A stretch of DNA of 64,000 nucleotides from assembly GCA_021234155.1 (NCBI GenBank), contig JAJEKV010000006.1, forward strand, positions 9,637,003 through 9,701,002, given 5' to 3'. Position 1 is the first letter of the stretch; each line of letters starts with the position of its first letter. The DNA comes from Isoetes taiwanensis. Taxonomy: Eukaryota > Streptophyta > Lycopodiopsida > Isoetales > Isoetaceae. The position numbers and the translations under genes are program-made. Of the stretch, positions 9,541 to 21,302 are shown one piece after another. The notes under the pieces are model-generated. The model made no database searches, was not told the DNA's origin, and saw only the letters and a list, made by a program, of their open reading frames with translations.

Positions 9541-12423
9541 GACATGGGTTTGGATCTATTTTCCTTCCATTCGAAGTCAAGAGGTGATTGTATACAGATT
9601 GTCTTGAATAGAAGCACTCCAGATCACTTAAGATGATCAATCTATACAAGAAAATTTCAATAGGATAGCTCAAAAAGCTCAAAAGTTCATATGTTCATAC
9701 CTTTCCCATTTCCAGAAAATGGTAGGAGTACTCAAATCGAGGTGGCATGCAGAGATAAACTGATTCTTGAGTATTGATTGCTCACACTAATAGAGAGAAG
9801 TTGTTGGGAAGCAATGGCAAAAATCTTGGCCAATTATGTGCTCAGATCCTTGAGATATTCGAGTTCAAAGTCGGGACAAAATTTGTTCAATAAAAGTCAA
9901 ACTACAAACAATAATTAAAAATGAGGATTTTGAGTTGCCAATGGAGTTTTTGATAAATTTCAAAGCCGAGATGTGCCAAAAGGAGCTGTGATATGGGGAA
10001 AGTGGTCAAATTGCAATTTGGATCACAAGAAGTTTTTTTTGCGCATTGATTTGCACAAAACAGTCAAGAACAATCCCAGACAACATGCAAAAGTCTACAA
10101 TATGAGTTTGGAGAAGGGGGAAGAAATAGGGGCGAGCAATGGTAATAGACATACATCATACAAATGGAATTTATGGATCCTTGATGGAAATTGGAGACAA
10201 TAAATAAGATATGGCCATATGAATGTTTTGACCAAGGATTAGGGTGTAAGACCTCGAGACAAGAAATATAAGGATAAGGGCTAGAAGTGGTGAAATTAAG
10301 TGACTCAAGGGGTTATATACGAAAAAATAGAGAATTGGTCTAGGCAAAAAGTGCTTCAAAGGTGGATTTATGGCATGATAAGAATGAAAGGGGTAAAATA
10401 GGATATGGAGGTAAAAATGAGGGAAATGGCTAGGAATGTGGAACCAAATACCATGAGGTCTTCCAAATTTGAAGTTGTTGACTTCTAAATTTGATGTTGG
10501 ACCCTGCGTGGCATGTCAGAGCCCATGTGGCATGTTGGAGTATGTTGTAACATGGTAAATTGGTGATGTGGACATGATGACTTGGATTTGCAGTAAATAT
10601 GACAACCTTTGGAATTTTTGGTAGAGGAGTTTGGCAAGGGATAGAATAGAAGGAACTTTAAGAACTTAAAGAGCTGACTACCAGGGCCTTGCTAAGCTAC
10701 TATAAAGGGACGGTGTGGACGTCAGAAGAAGGATCCTTAAAACCTCCCCGGAAGCAACTTGCCCCAAAAGTCCTCTTTGAAGGTCCTTGCGACGGATGAG
10801 CATCTCCCCTACTCTAAAGCTGTGAATTGGCTCTGCCTTGCTTACTTGGCATGATATGTCACCAATGGCATGCCACATCATCATGCACATGTCAACTTTT
10901 GCAAATTTCAATTTTCTCCACTCATTTGCGAGCAATGATATAGAAATGATGACGTGGCATCAAAAAGAGCAAACAAACTACTTTTTTTTAAGAAGGTGAG
11001 CATTTGCAAAAATTATGGTAGATGCCATGGCATGATTATGGTGAGGTGGCAAAGATGAGACTTGAGGTGGCAAAATATGAAAAGGTGACTTTTGCGAAAA
11101 TTATGGGTGATGACATGGCATGAACATGTGAGTTGGCATCAAAGGAGCAAGCAAACTACTTTCTTTTTAAGAAGGTGAGCATTTGCAAAAATTATGAGAG
11201 ATGCCATGGCATGATTTTGGTGAGGTGACAAAGATGAGACTTGACGTGAAAAAATGAAGAATTTGCATAGACAATTTTTCAACATTAACATATTTCTCCA
11301 TGGTGACATGGCATTTCTTTGGATGGTGTGGCGTGTGATGTGATGACTAAGCATTTTATGCACTTTAGATAGAAAATGACTAGGCCAATGTACAAAAGAA
11401 AAAAAAAAGAGTGTTTTTTGAGTGAGATAAGTAGGTAATAGTGACAAGCAAGGTGATGTGGCACTGGAAATGACGAGATGTCATAAGAAAGAGAAACGGA
11501 ACTTCATAATTTTTGAAAAGATGACTTTTTCAAAAATTATGGGGGATGACATGGCATGAACATGTGAGTTGGCACCTATGGTGATGACATGGCAAAACAC
11601 GAAGGGATATAAAAATATAGAATTTGCCAAGCCAATTTAACTTCTTAGAAGAAGCATGTTCACCAGGATGCCCCTAGATTCCCTTGCTAATGCTAATGCA
11701 TGAATGGCATGCAGGAATTTGTCATGTTATATTATATTGGATGCTGGAAGCGCGCAGAGAACATTGAATAGAGTTTAAAACTCTAGATGATCTGAGACAT
11801 GGATAAGTCTGAGTATTTGCAAATTTATCTATGGTTTATATTCATAGACAATTACCTGAGACATTCATGAATTACAAAGGTGCGTAGAGAGTTTATTGTT
11901 TAGGTTGAAGTGATTATTTGCACCTGCCTGAATTAACCTAGGGCTTATTATGATTAATTCCCAATAGCTAAGATTTTCAAATTTGAGTCGAGCTATGATT
12001 TTAGAATGTAGATGTACGTGGACCAACGACACATTGATATGAACAAAAAGCAATAAGGGAAATTCAAATAGTCAGTTCCCGGGATGATAAATGTGGGGCA
12101 GTCAATCAGAAACAAGAGATGAACAAGTCTGGAAGAGGTTGCAATGCCTGTGCTATCAGAGCTATTGAAATTGAAAACAACCTAGAAGATATTGGGTTAC
12201 AAGTGACGATCAGCCATTGACCATTGAAATATCATTTGCTAAATGTCTATATATTCAATAAGAGTATTTATCTATTCACAAGGGGCTTTTTTTTATAAGT
12301 TCGAATTGGAAAAGGGTTGGTCTATTGAAAAGTTTGAATTCTAATATTATGTGAAACTTATAAGGGCCATCGGATGAAAAATAAACCAAGGGCTTAGATC
12401 TCGATCCTCATCTTCCTGTCTCA
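9541..12423 (+). other. shared core of the CACTA family, no gene recognised
   Basis: Most of this stretch aligns by eye with 53853-55490 in CACTA copy 2. It includes dispersed repeats around gatgccatggcatgattatggtgaggtggcaaa (about 10975-11600, several copies roughly 90-180 bp apart), recognisable by the word gacatggcatg. No reading frame here resembles a known protein. Confidence 0.6.
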
Positions 12424-14085
12424 TTGGTCGAACCTTTTTGGCGTGGGGCGGGTAGGCTGCGGGCTTTTTTGGCGGGCTCCAATCCCTTCTTCTTTTCTAA
12501 ATTCAGATTCACGGCCATTCTCAGACCTTTCGGCCCATCATGTTTCTCACTGGACCTCCTTTATTTCTCTTCAAAGATCCGGATCCGCCTTTTCTCTGGA
12601 TTCATAGTTTTGAATAGATTTTCATTCTTGGGATCTGTGTCATTTGTTCTGGCTTGGATCTCCTTTGTTTCTCTTCAAAGATCCGAATCCTTTTTTGCGG
12701 ATTCATAGTTTTGAATAGATTTTCACTTCCGGGATCTGTGTCATTTGCCCAAGATTTTACTTGATATTAGCGTCACTAATCCATGCATTTGTCCTGCAAA
12801 GAAGGCCAGATATGGCCTACCTTGAGATCCTGGCAGTTTGCTATTGATTTGTGCTTTTGGGTCGGCCATCTGAACCATGTGTGATGCTTTAGAATGGAAC
12901 AGAGTTTCGAACAATCAAAGCCAAGAGACGGCTTAGTCCTGGACAACAAGAAACTCATCGGAATCAGTTATGGTGGTTAGGATTCAGTGCACCGAATATA
13001 GTGATGAATGTTGCAGTTTGTTGCAGTGACAAAATTTGGTGCTTTTGCTTAAGCACAAACACAAATATCATTACAATAGAGTCCTGCGGTATACCTATTT
13101 GTCCAAGCCCTCGCTGCCTCTGTTTTGTGGGAACCCACATCCCAATTTGTGCTCTATCTGATGCAGACCCGATCAACATGGCCGCATCAACAAGGCCACA
13201 TCTTTTCCTGAATCCTTTGCCTTTTTCTTTGCAAATCCATATGTTTTACTGGCTTGATGCAGGCATGGCTATGATCTGACCCCAGACAATAGCCTTTCTG
13301 ATTTCCTTTTGGTCTACTGCTCTTACCAGATGCTTCATCAACCTTGATTTTCATTTCTTCAAGTAGCCCCATCTCTCTTACCTTATTCATCTTCATAGTG
13401 TTTTGCATGAAGTCGCTGAAAATTACACTTTCGTAGAGTCTGGGTTATAGGCCTTTATCTTTTTTGCTTTATAAATCCCCAAAGTTGTGGTCTTGCATAG
13501 TTGTTTGATCATCTTCTATGTCGGGTATTCTCACCTTGGATTCAAGAAAGGAGGATATACTTTGCCAAAGAACACCTTAGGAGGACTCACATTCTACACG
13601 AGAGTTTGAGGAGTATTCCCATGAAAATTGGGCGTCTGCTATTAGAAGATAGAAGAACTCCTAATACAACCGTTTTTTTGCAAAGTAAGTGCTTGTTTCT
13701 TGCACCAATGCGAAGATAAGAAAACGGATCATTCTTGTTGTCTCAAGTCTAGACTTCTCATGCATCCCTTGCTTCATACAGAATCTTTGAAGCCTTGACA
13801 TAGACAAAAACGGGACCCTTTCCAAAAGTGAGCTGAAATCGCTTGTGCTGAGTCTGGGAGTATGTACCCACACAAAATATACTTGAAGAAGATGAAATCC
13901 AAGTCTGGTTAAGAGACTTTGATATTTCGAATGATGGATTGATTCAAAAACAGGAACAATCAATAAGAACAATGGTAGCTACAACTTTTATTCTTGTAAA
14001 ACAATGGAATTTGTGGATTTTATGGCTTTTATATACTGTTGTTTTGGAGCCCTCAAATTGAAGGGGAAATATGTTAGGAAATTGA
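12424..14085 (+). other. copy-specific payload of CACTA copy 1
   Basis: This block has no counterpart in CACTA copy 2, which carries a different block at the same position. It is less AT-rich than the flanks and may be captured host sequence, but I recognise no protein in any frame. A tandem duplication of about 95 bp (12551-12646 and 12655-12747, spacing 104) lies in it. Confidence 0.5.
12551..12747 (+). repeat. tandem duplication, 104-bp spacing
   Basis: Two copies share ctcttcaaagatccg, gattcatagttttgaataga and gggatctgtgtcatttg. They lie in the CACTA copy 1 payload. Confidence 0.85.
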
Positions 14086-14139
14086 GTATGAAATTGAGTT
14101 ATTCCTAAGTTTTTCTCTTTCCAACATCATGTTGTTTTT

Positions 14140-14806
14140 ACACCCACATCCTTTATAAAAAAAACAATTCATCTTTAAAACCGCGTCATTTAGAACCGCG
14201 TCCTTTATTATGTTTCTAAAACCAGGGCATATATTGTTTTGGAAAAACAACACCTAAAGGTCTTAAACTTTTATAAAGAACTACATGTGATTTGTATGTA
14301 AAACTATATATCAAAATTCCTTCTCATCAGAAAAACATTATTGGAAAACAACAGCTATTCTTGAGTAACCACATATCATTTTTCGTGAAAATCAACACTT
14401 GGAAACAACATAGCTAAGAAAAAAACCCAGAAACCTACGTGTAGTTTCTAGCAAAGTCGGACAAAATTCTTTACGTGATTTTTCAATGTTGTTTTTCTGC
14501 AAAACAACAGTTAAAAGCAACATGTGGACCTTTTAAGTTTATTGAGAACGACATGTCTACTTTTTAAGAAAACAACACTTGAAAACTATAGCTACTTTTA
14601 AAAAACAACATGTAGAAACACATGTTAATTTCTACGCGTAGATAATTTTGACAAAATCCTACATGTAGACTTTTTTCGAAAAAAACTACATGTATAAAAA
14701 TTTTGCTAAAAACTACACGTCATTTCTAGCAAATCTGGACAAAAAACAACACATAGTTTTTTAGTGTTGTTTTTTTTTGCAAAAAAGACACTGAAAAACA
14801 ACATGT
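14140..14806 (+). repeat. right subterminal repeat array of CACTA copy 1
   Basis: Repeated words aacaacact, aaactacatgt and aaaccacat/aaacaacatg are the inverse of the left-end motifs. The same array precedes the right end of copy 2 (57470-58180). Confidence 0.75.
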
Positions 14807-14830
14807 GGACCCAGTTTTGGGGTGGTAGTG

Positions 14831-15000
14831 TAGTTGGATTTGCCTGCTACTTTCGGCACCCAAACAGACTCAATTTCTTCTTGTGTGGCGTAATGATTTT
14901 CTTTCAACTCCGGTATGATCGAAGCCATTTCGTGATCGAATGTTCTTGGCATTCAACTCCGGTATGATCGAAGCCATTTCGTGATCGAATGTTCTTGGCA
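14831..15000 (-). pseudogene. exon 1 and 5' end of the coiled-coil / RING-H2 gene
   Basis: This is the start of the gene whose remainder lies at 2985-6250. Coding runs from ATG at 14928 (minus strand) in a good plant context (GAAATGGCT), reading MASIIPELKENHYATQ and on to AGKSNY. It is interrupted at 14831 by the CACTA element. Joining to CAG at 6250-6248 gives the codon TAC and a donor AG|GTGGGT whose phase 2 fits the next exon. A 49-bp direct duplication (14903-14951 and 14952-15000) covers the start codon. It leaves an upstream out-of-frame ATG at 14977 that opens a short overlapping frame and would impair initiation. A plausible 5' leader lies just beyond 15000. Confidence 0.72.
14903..15000. 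repeat. 49-bp direct duplication over the RING-H2 gene start codon
   Basis: ttcaactccggtatgatcga and the following 29 bases occur twice back to back. The period is not a multiple of three, so the duplicated ATG reads out of frame. Confidence 0.95.
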
Positions 15001-16563
15001 GGAATGGTAAACTTAGGTTAGGGAGGGCGCAGAACGTTTTTTTTTGGGGGGGGAAATCCAGGAAAAGACAAAAGTTTTGAATAGTTAATCATGATAATAT
15101 TTGAAAAACTAACTGCCCCTCCCACGTTAAATTTGGTTTATTCCACCACACCTAGCATCCAAAATTGTGGTGCTAAAATGCACATTTTTGATCCACTATA
15201 ACATCCTTTCACCCGTGCCCATGTCCCAGGATTTTAGTTCCCTGATTTGACCTTATACAAGTTACAGATATCTTACAATAGAGCCCTTATATATTTTTGT
15301 AGAAAGGCTTTTACTAATGTCTCATATGCTATCACTTTCAGATTTGTTTGAAAAAAACACAGTAATACAAACATAGAGTAAAAACTTTCGACTGTTTTAC
15401 CATAGTAGAGGAATAGATAAAAAAGTATAAAGGTTCCTGTGAGGTTATCTTGCAGTGTAAACTATCCACTGTCATCATTCATTTCCTTGTGCAAATGTAG
15501 AATTGCTCTAATAAGGTCTTTGTTTGATCCATATTCCCCTCTACACAAAAACCCACCAAAAAAGCAAAAAGGACAATCATAGAAGAATACCACGTAGCTG
15601 CAGCCAACCAATATTAAATTAGCATGATAATGGTAAAATAGCAAGGGCCAGAAGGTACATTGGGTATTCTTGGCTTATCGCCCTTCAACCATTGTATCTT
15701 CTGCTCCTGATCAGTAAAAGCATAAAGGGAAACTTGCAGAAATCAAACAGAAGATACTATCCAGATTTGTCTTACACTCTTGTTACCATTTGAGTCGTAA
15801 GTCCGGGATTTTATACAAAGAATGAAGGAAAGAGCATGAATGCATCTTTTGCTTTATCTTTCTACGCATGCAAATTAAGGAAAGGAACAGTTGTGAAAAA
15901 ATGCGTCCTTCACGCATCTGCTCCAAGTTAAACTGTGCAAAGGACTTTGATACTAACCTTGTGTCCAACTTTATGTAATAACAATGCCATTTTAATGGAT
16001 CACAACCAGCTTTTTACATTCCTAAAATATATGATCTTTTTAAGGAACCTTATTCTGTCCATCTAGATCACTATTTTAATGTAGATATTATGTAGATATT
16101 TGTATACTTGTTGGTCTTCTTCATCCAAGACTATCTCTTCCTCAAATTTGGTCTCAGACACAAATTGCTCATTACTAGCACTTACTCTATGAAAGGATTT
16201 AGGCCTTCTATTGAAGCTCTCTCTTTTGTTAGCATATCCAGTGTATCCATGCCGAAGCCTCGCCTTGAATCATAATTTCTACCATCGTCTCTCCTCTCCT
16301 CTCCTCTCCATACTTAGATTTTTGAAACTAAGAGACTCCAAACAGGCTTCACACTCCCTATTGGTATCAGAATAGAGCGCTAAGTCCTCCTCCGAACTAT
16401 GGCTTCCCAACCAACCGTCTGAGTTAAAGCCCATATTTTAAGAATAGTGAAGCAAACATTCGGGGGAATTAATCAGTCATAAATTTTGGCCGCCATGTAG
16501 TGCTATTGCAGTCGATGCTGCATAGAATCTCCTCGATATATTCAACCCTAATCTTGTATTTAA
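15001..16563. other. no gene recognised
   Basis: AT-rich sequence. It may include the promoter and leader of the RING-H2 gene (minus strand, just above 15000). No domain, RNA gene or convincing repeat was seen. Confidence 0.4.
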
Positions 16564-18984
16564 TTGCTTGGCCTCCTGATTTCAGATATTCTATTTAAAT
16601 ATCCTAAGGCCATACATATGGACCAGGTACTAAATCACATCGAATGGCAGGGGAAGTTAGACGTAGACTCTCTCTTACTCACAGATATCATAATGAGAGA
16701 AGCATGGCAATGCTTTGGGTACACAAGACCCAGGAAGGCAGGCGTCCCATGCAACACATGGTGGGACACAGAATGTTCAATGGCAAGAGCTCAATTGCCT
16801 AAGGGGATCAAGGTGAAACCAAAATGGTATAAGCAGCTAATCAGAAGTAAGAAAAGGGCTTATGAAGTTAAAAGACAAGAGGAGCTTGGGAGCTGGTCTC
16901 ACAAGCACCCAAAAACCTTCTGGAATAAGATCCGAGGCCACGTTGATCATCCACAGTTAAAAGAGGAGGATCTCTTGCAGCTGGTAAGGTCCTTATATTA
17001 TTGTGAAGATGCACCTGGGATGGAAGTCATGGAAGTGAATGAAGATATATTTACAATCGCGGAGGTAAGCATGGCCCTGGAGCATTTGAGAAATGGTAAA
17101 GCGGCAGATCTTGAAGGGTTGAGTGCGGAACTGTTAGTGGGGTGGAGAAAGACTCTTACAGGTCTTAACCAATCAGATGAATGCCGCAGTCAAGGAGAGC
17201 TTGCCGAGATCATGGCGATTGAATAAGGTCGTTCTCGTGCATAAATCAGGTAACAAAACAGATGTTTGTAATTACCGCACAATAATGGTAGGGAGTATCT
17301 ATTCTAAATTACTAGGATGCTCATTGGAACATAAATTGAGCACATGGGCTGATGTGAATGGGAAGAGAGCTTCATGCCAAGCAGGTTTCAGAAAAATGCA
17401 CAATACTCTGGATCATTGCCTCACTTTGAGGGTGCTCTTGAGCAGCAAAGAGACCAAAGAAGGCACTATTTCTTGCATTCATTGATTTCTCCAAAGCCTT
17501 CGATCACATTACCAAGAGATGGGTTGGGAAATAGAATGAAGGAGATTGGGGTCCCGATCACTCTCATGGGTGCGATATCTCACCAGAGATAAAGAAGTTA
17601 TAGCACGATTAGCGATAATTTGATCAAGTCCAAAGCACAATAGGGGTGAGACAGGCTGTCCGCTATCACCCACCCTTTTGGGTTATATATAGATGAGCTG
17701 CAATCATGGATGGAGAAGGAAAGGGCTGTGGAAACTTCGGCTAGGGATTACGTGATTCAACTGGCCGCTCTCTGCGACGACGTAGTGCTCTTGGGCAGAA
17801 CACTCCAAAGATGCCTCCAGAGACACCCAAACCTTGAGCGAGTTCTCGCATGGCTAAGAAAATGAAAGTGAACTTGTCTAAATCCAAGATCATGGTGTGT
17901 GGTACCACAAAATGCGTACCAGATTTCACGTACAATGGAGAAGCATTGGAAACTGTGAGTAACTATAAATATCTTGGTCTAGATTTCAGCTCAAATTACA
18001 AGTGGAAAGAATGCATTAAGAAGCAAATAGCAGGAGGAAAAACAGCCTTATACGGAATGCTCCGGCGATGCCGTAAGGCATCATTACAAGATTGGGGTTG
18101 AGAAGATTACTCTTCAAAACTCGTCCAAACAAAGAATCCTATATGGTGCTCCAACTGGGGACCAGCTCATCCTAAAGGATTATGGAAACAAAGTTGAGAG
18201 TATCCGAAGCTATTCTTGCAAGAGGAGTTTGGTATTAAGCAAAGAACCCCATATCCTATTATGTCGAGTAAGGTTTTACTATCACTTGAGGCGGAAGCAC
18301 TGATCCAGACCATCACGTTTGTGAACAGATTATTTACTTTGGATGACGATCGGATTCCCAAAAAGGCAATGGAAGCCTCCATGACGGCGGGCTGGTATAA
18401 GGATGCGTTGGATTGGGCTGCAAGCTGGGGTATAAGGAGAATGGATTGGCCTGACTCCGAAATTGGTGTACGAGACTTGGTGCAATCACTAGCACTGAAG
18501 CGGATCTGGGAAGAACCTGGCACCAAGATGATATATTACATGAAGGAGATAAATCCGATGATTGTATATTCGGACCAAGCATACCTTCGGGCCAAGCTTC
18601 CACCACACCTGAAGCGGACCATTGCACGATACCGCACAGGTTCCCATAAGCTCAACATAGAGAGGGCAGATGGGCAGGTATCCCAAGAGATAACCGGGTT
18701 TGTTTGTTATGCACAGATGGAGATATCGAGGATGAGGAGCATGTGTTCTTAACATGCCCAGCGTATGCAAAAATTAGAGATTCCTTTGGTATCTGTTTTC
18801 ATAATTTTCATAGCCTCCTGGATATGGATCCAAAAACTCTAGGATGTCATCTTAAAAAGGTTGAAACTCATAGATCATTTCTGATTCAAGTACAATCAAG
18901 CATTTAAGTGTAACTGCTGCTCCATGACCTCAAGGTCCTAAGGGGCATGATAATAAATATTATTATTATTATTATTATTATATA
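16564..18984 (+). mobile_element. decayed 5'-truncated LINE with (ATT)n tail
   Basis: The reverse-transcriptase region can be followed through at least five frame changes. The spacer before the RT ends in AADLEGLSAELL. Then come NYRTIMVGSIYSKLL, QAGFRKMHNTLDHC, the motif-A block FIDFSKAFDHI (about 17478-17512), a frameshifted GVRQGCPLSP block (about 17642-17675), and LCDDVVLLG in place of the usual YADD/FADD (about 17767-17794). After that are KVNLSKSKIMV, NYKYLGLDFS and a C-terminal zinc-finger-like block EEHVFLTCPAYAKIR. The endonuclease is missing. The 3' end is an (ATT)n microsatellite, not poly(A), as in RTE-like and other non-L1 clades. A relative of the same family lies at 62429-63070. 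Confidence 0.8.
18951..18984 (+). repeat. (ATT)n microsatellite, 3' tail of the LINE
   Basis: TAATAAAT is followed by about nine ATT units. It sits directly after the LINE 3' UTR and probably arose in reverse transcription. Confidence 0.85.
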
Positions 18985-19200
18985 GAATTTACCCCATGAG
19001 CCATGTTTATGTCCTATATGTAACTCTAGGATTTCTATGGTGTTCTCGTGGACCTATGGTACACTTTGAATCATTTCCAAGCATACCATTAAATAAGTTA
19101 CTCTTTATTCGTTTATTTCCATTATAAATGCATCAAAGCATTAATATATAATAATAATAAAAAAAAAAGACAATCAAATAGAGGCAAAGTAAACATGACA

Positions 19201-19443
19201 TCATCTTATGGCCATGGTGTAATCAGTACTATCTAGAGGTATGAAGCCGGGCTGCCCGTGCGTTATCTCCATCTCAGGCCTGTACTCCTCTTCATGAATA
19301 TCGACAAAGCCTTCATCCCCATTCCCAGGACTACATGCATCATTATAATATCTCTTCCTCGCCTTTTCAATTCGTTCAACAAGCAGCATCCCGGCAGAGA
19401 CATTGAATATAACACAAGGAACATGGCATTGAATATAACACAA
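19201..19443 (-). other. short minus-strand frame downstream of the HUH relic
   Basis: The frame reads LLVERIEKARKRYYNDACS, then an acidic stretch, and ends in DSTDYTMAIR and a stop. It lies just downstream of the HUH block on the same strand and may be its C-terminus. I do not recognise it. A 27-bp tandem duplication (cattgaatataacacaagga...) at about 19402-19450 lies at its upstream edge. Confidence 0.35.
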
Positions 19444-19487
19444 GGAACATCACTTGGTATAGCATGTGATGGATTTACTGTTAGTCG

Positions 19488-20160
19488 TCAAGTCGCCTTG
19501 ATCTGAAACGAACACACAATTAGATGGTAAAATCCATTGGCTACGGACTTGCGAGACCTTAACATCCGGCACATAGTATACACAAAGGAAGCAGACAATT
19601 GCTTCATCTCATGGTACTTCACAAAGTGGTGAGCCCTATGTAGCAAGTTCTTATTATCTAGAACCGTCGCACTTCTCAAGTCACCTGCACCATGAAGCAG
19701 ATAGGAGTCCTTTACCATTTCGATTTGTTTTTCTGCCACATTATGAAGATAGACGTTGAAATGCACCTTCCCAAAGTCTTTGAGGCAATAGCCTACAAGA
19801 CCCTCGAAAAATCGTGTTTTTGAGTGCTTTACAAATCCACAAAATCCCAACTGGCTTCTAGGCTCTCCACCCAAATAATTTCCTAATGGCAGAGTTCATA
19901 GCTCTTGGTGTTTTAATGGAGGTATCCTTCACACCTCTTGGCAGTGGAAATGAGCCAGTTCATATCCCCTCTAAAGAGCAATAGCCCTTGCGACGATCTC
20001 TTCGCTTGTAAATTTCGGCCAGGGTTTGTAAAAAAATTCAAAGGGACATCCACCCCAGCATAGTCTAGTGTTAGACCGACATCAAACAGACCGGTGCTCT
20101 CATCCTCATCGCCCAATTCCCCCAAATAACAGCAAATAACAGCAAATAACAGCAGCCACC
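19488..20160 (-). pseudogene. Replitron-like HUH endonuclease, degenerate
   Basis: On the minus strand, LTLDYAGVDVPLNFFTN is followed after a frame change by LERGYELAHFHCQEV, then an NSAIRKLFGW block. After another frame change comes GLVGYCLKDFGKVHFNVYLHNV, continuing through VLDNKNLLHRAHHFVKYHEM to MCRMLRSRK. The HFH at 19952-19944 fits the metal-binding HUH motif. The YCLK at 19790-19779 fits the catalytic Tyr-x-x-Lys motif. The order and spacing match the HUH endonucleases of Replitrons, a eukaryotic transposon group reported mainly from green algae and with relatives in land plants. The assignment is from motif memory. A stop codon and two or more frameshifts separate the blocks, so it is a relic. 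Confidence 0.65.
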
Positions 20161-20199
20161 TTCTCCAAAAAAGCGCGATCAAATACTTCTCCAAAAAAA

Positions 20200-21302
20200 A
20201 TACGATCGAAACAATATCTATTGTACTAGGCTTCTCACAAAATACGAAACACTAGAGGGCTTTTGATATACTTTGCCCTGTGCCCAATTCGTTTCATATT
20301 GTGGGAAGGTATTTTGGCAGTGGTTAAGGCTATGATTTCGGTATTGTATTGTATTACAAACAGTATTTTTTGCCATGTGCAAGGATTGGTATTTTCTATT
20401 TTGGACTTGGCCTTTGTGTTTTTTATGCCTATGGCCCAAACGTCCTATTTTAGAAATGCACGAGCCTTTTCTGGCCAAGTTTTTGGCCGAGGTCCAAAAC
20501 GAGTACAGAGGTTTGGAGCTGCATACCAATCATGGATCGCTCTCCATCTCGCACAGAATCCTTTGGAATACGTGAGGTTTTCTACATCAAACAAATCCAT
20601 CTTCTACAAAATCGTTTGACCTAACTCAAGTTTTTTGCATCAAACAAATCCAAAACGAACACAGAGCATGTCATAGCCTCCCAGTGCTGCTGCCATTGCC
20701 GAGCTAGCAGAAGAAAAAATCAAATGTATGAAAGAGATCTTGCAAAGTGTTGGAAAAATTTTCGAACGATAATTATCATGCAAAATCTAACTCGTTTTTA
20801 GGAAGCCCCTGTTTACCTAAATGTAGTTGCAAATCTAGATAGACCTGCAGTATCTAATTACGACCCGCGTTTTTTCTTTCAAAATTCTAATGGCCATTGG
20901 TCTGGCAAAATATCAGAAATATCCACCAGATCAATGGTGGAGAATAAAACTTAAACGTGATGCTTAAAGACGATAAATAATGATAATACTCGAATTTTTA
21001 CAGGGATAAATACGTTAACCCTACCATACCAAATAAACAAATCTGCAGTGAAATTTGTCAAAATATTTTGTGTTTTTTCCAAGAAATTATTAAATATATA
21101 ATATAATATCTACAAAGCTCTTTTCTTTTTTAGACTTTGAGGGTACTGCGGAAACCGAGCATATTTTATCTCTTTCGTTTCTTCAGCTGTGCGCCTTTTC
21201 ATTTTGATATGGGATTTTGCTGAAGATCTGTGCTTCCTTATTGCAGATCTATCATATTCAGCTTGAAACTCATGTGTTAAAAGGTTAGCTCTATTTGTAC
21301 GA
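20200..21302. other. no gene recognised
   Basis: AT-rich spacer. A three-fold repeat of caaataacag (about 20125-20151) lies at its left edge. Open frames on both strands at 20218-20620 show no family resemblance. The right end would hold the 3' UTR and polyadenylation site of the minus-strand coiled-coil gene. Confidence 0.4.

Larger units (their letters stand above)
6254..14830 (+). mobile_element. giant non-autonomous CACTA (EnSpm) element, copy 1
   Basis: The ends are imperfect inverted repeats of about 24 bp. The left begins CACAACCATCCCAATTCTGG; the right, reverse-complemented, begins CACTACCACCCCAAAACTGG. The flanking 3-bp duplication on the minus strand is CTA at one side and TTA at the other, a single transition. 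Both ends carry long subterminal arrays rich in TGTGGTTT/AAACCACA, as expected for transposase binding in CACTA elements. No TnpA/TnpD-like reading frame is visible in 8.6 kb, so it must be mobilised in trans. The interior holds a 19-bp minisatellite, a roughly 300-bp tandem triplet, dispersed repeats and a payload (12430-14085) not shared with copy 2 at 50472-58205. It is inserted in exon 1 of the RING-H2 gene. Confidence 0.85.
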
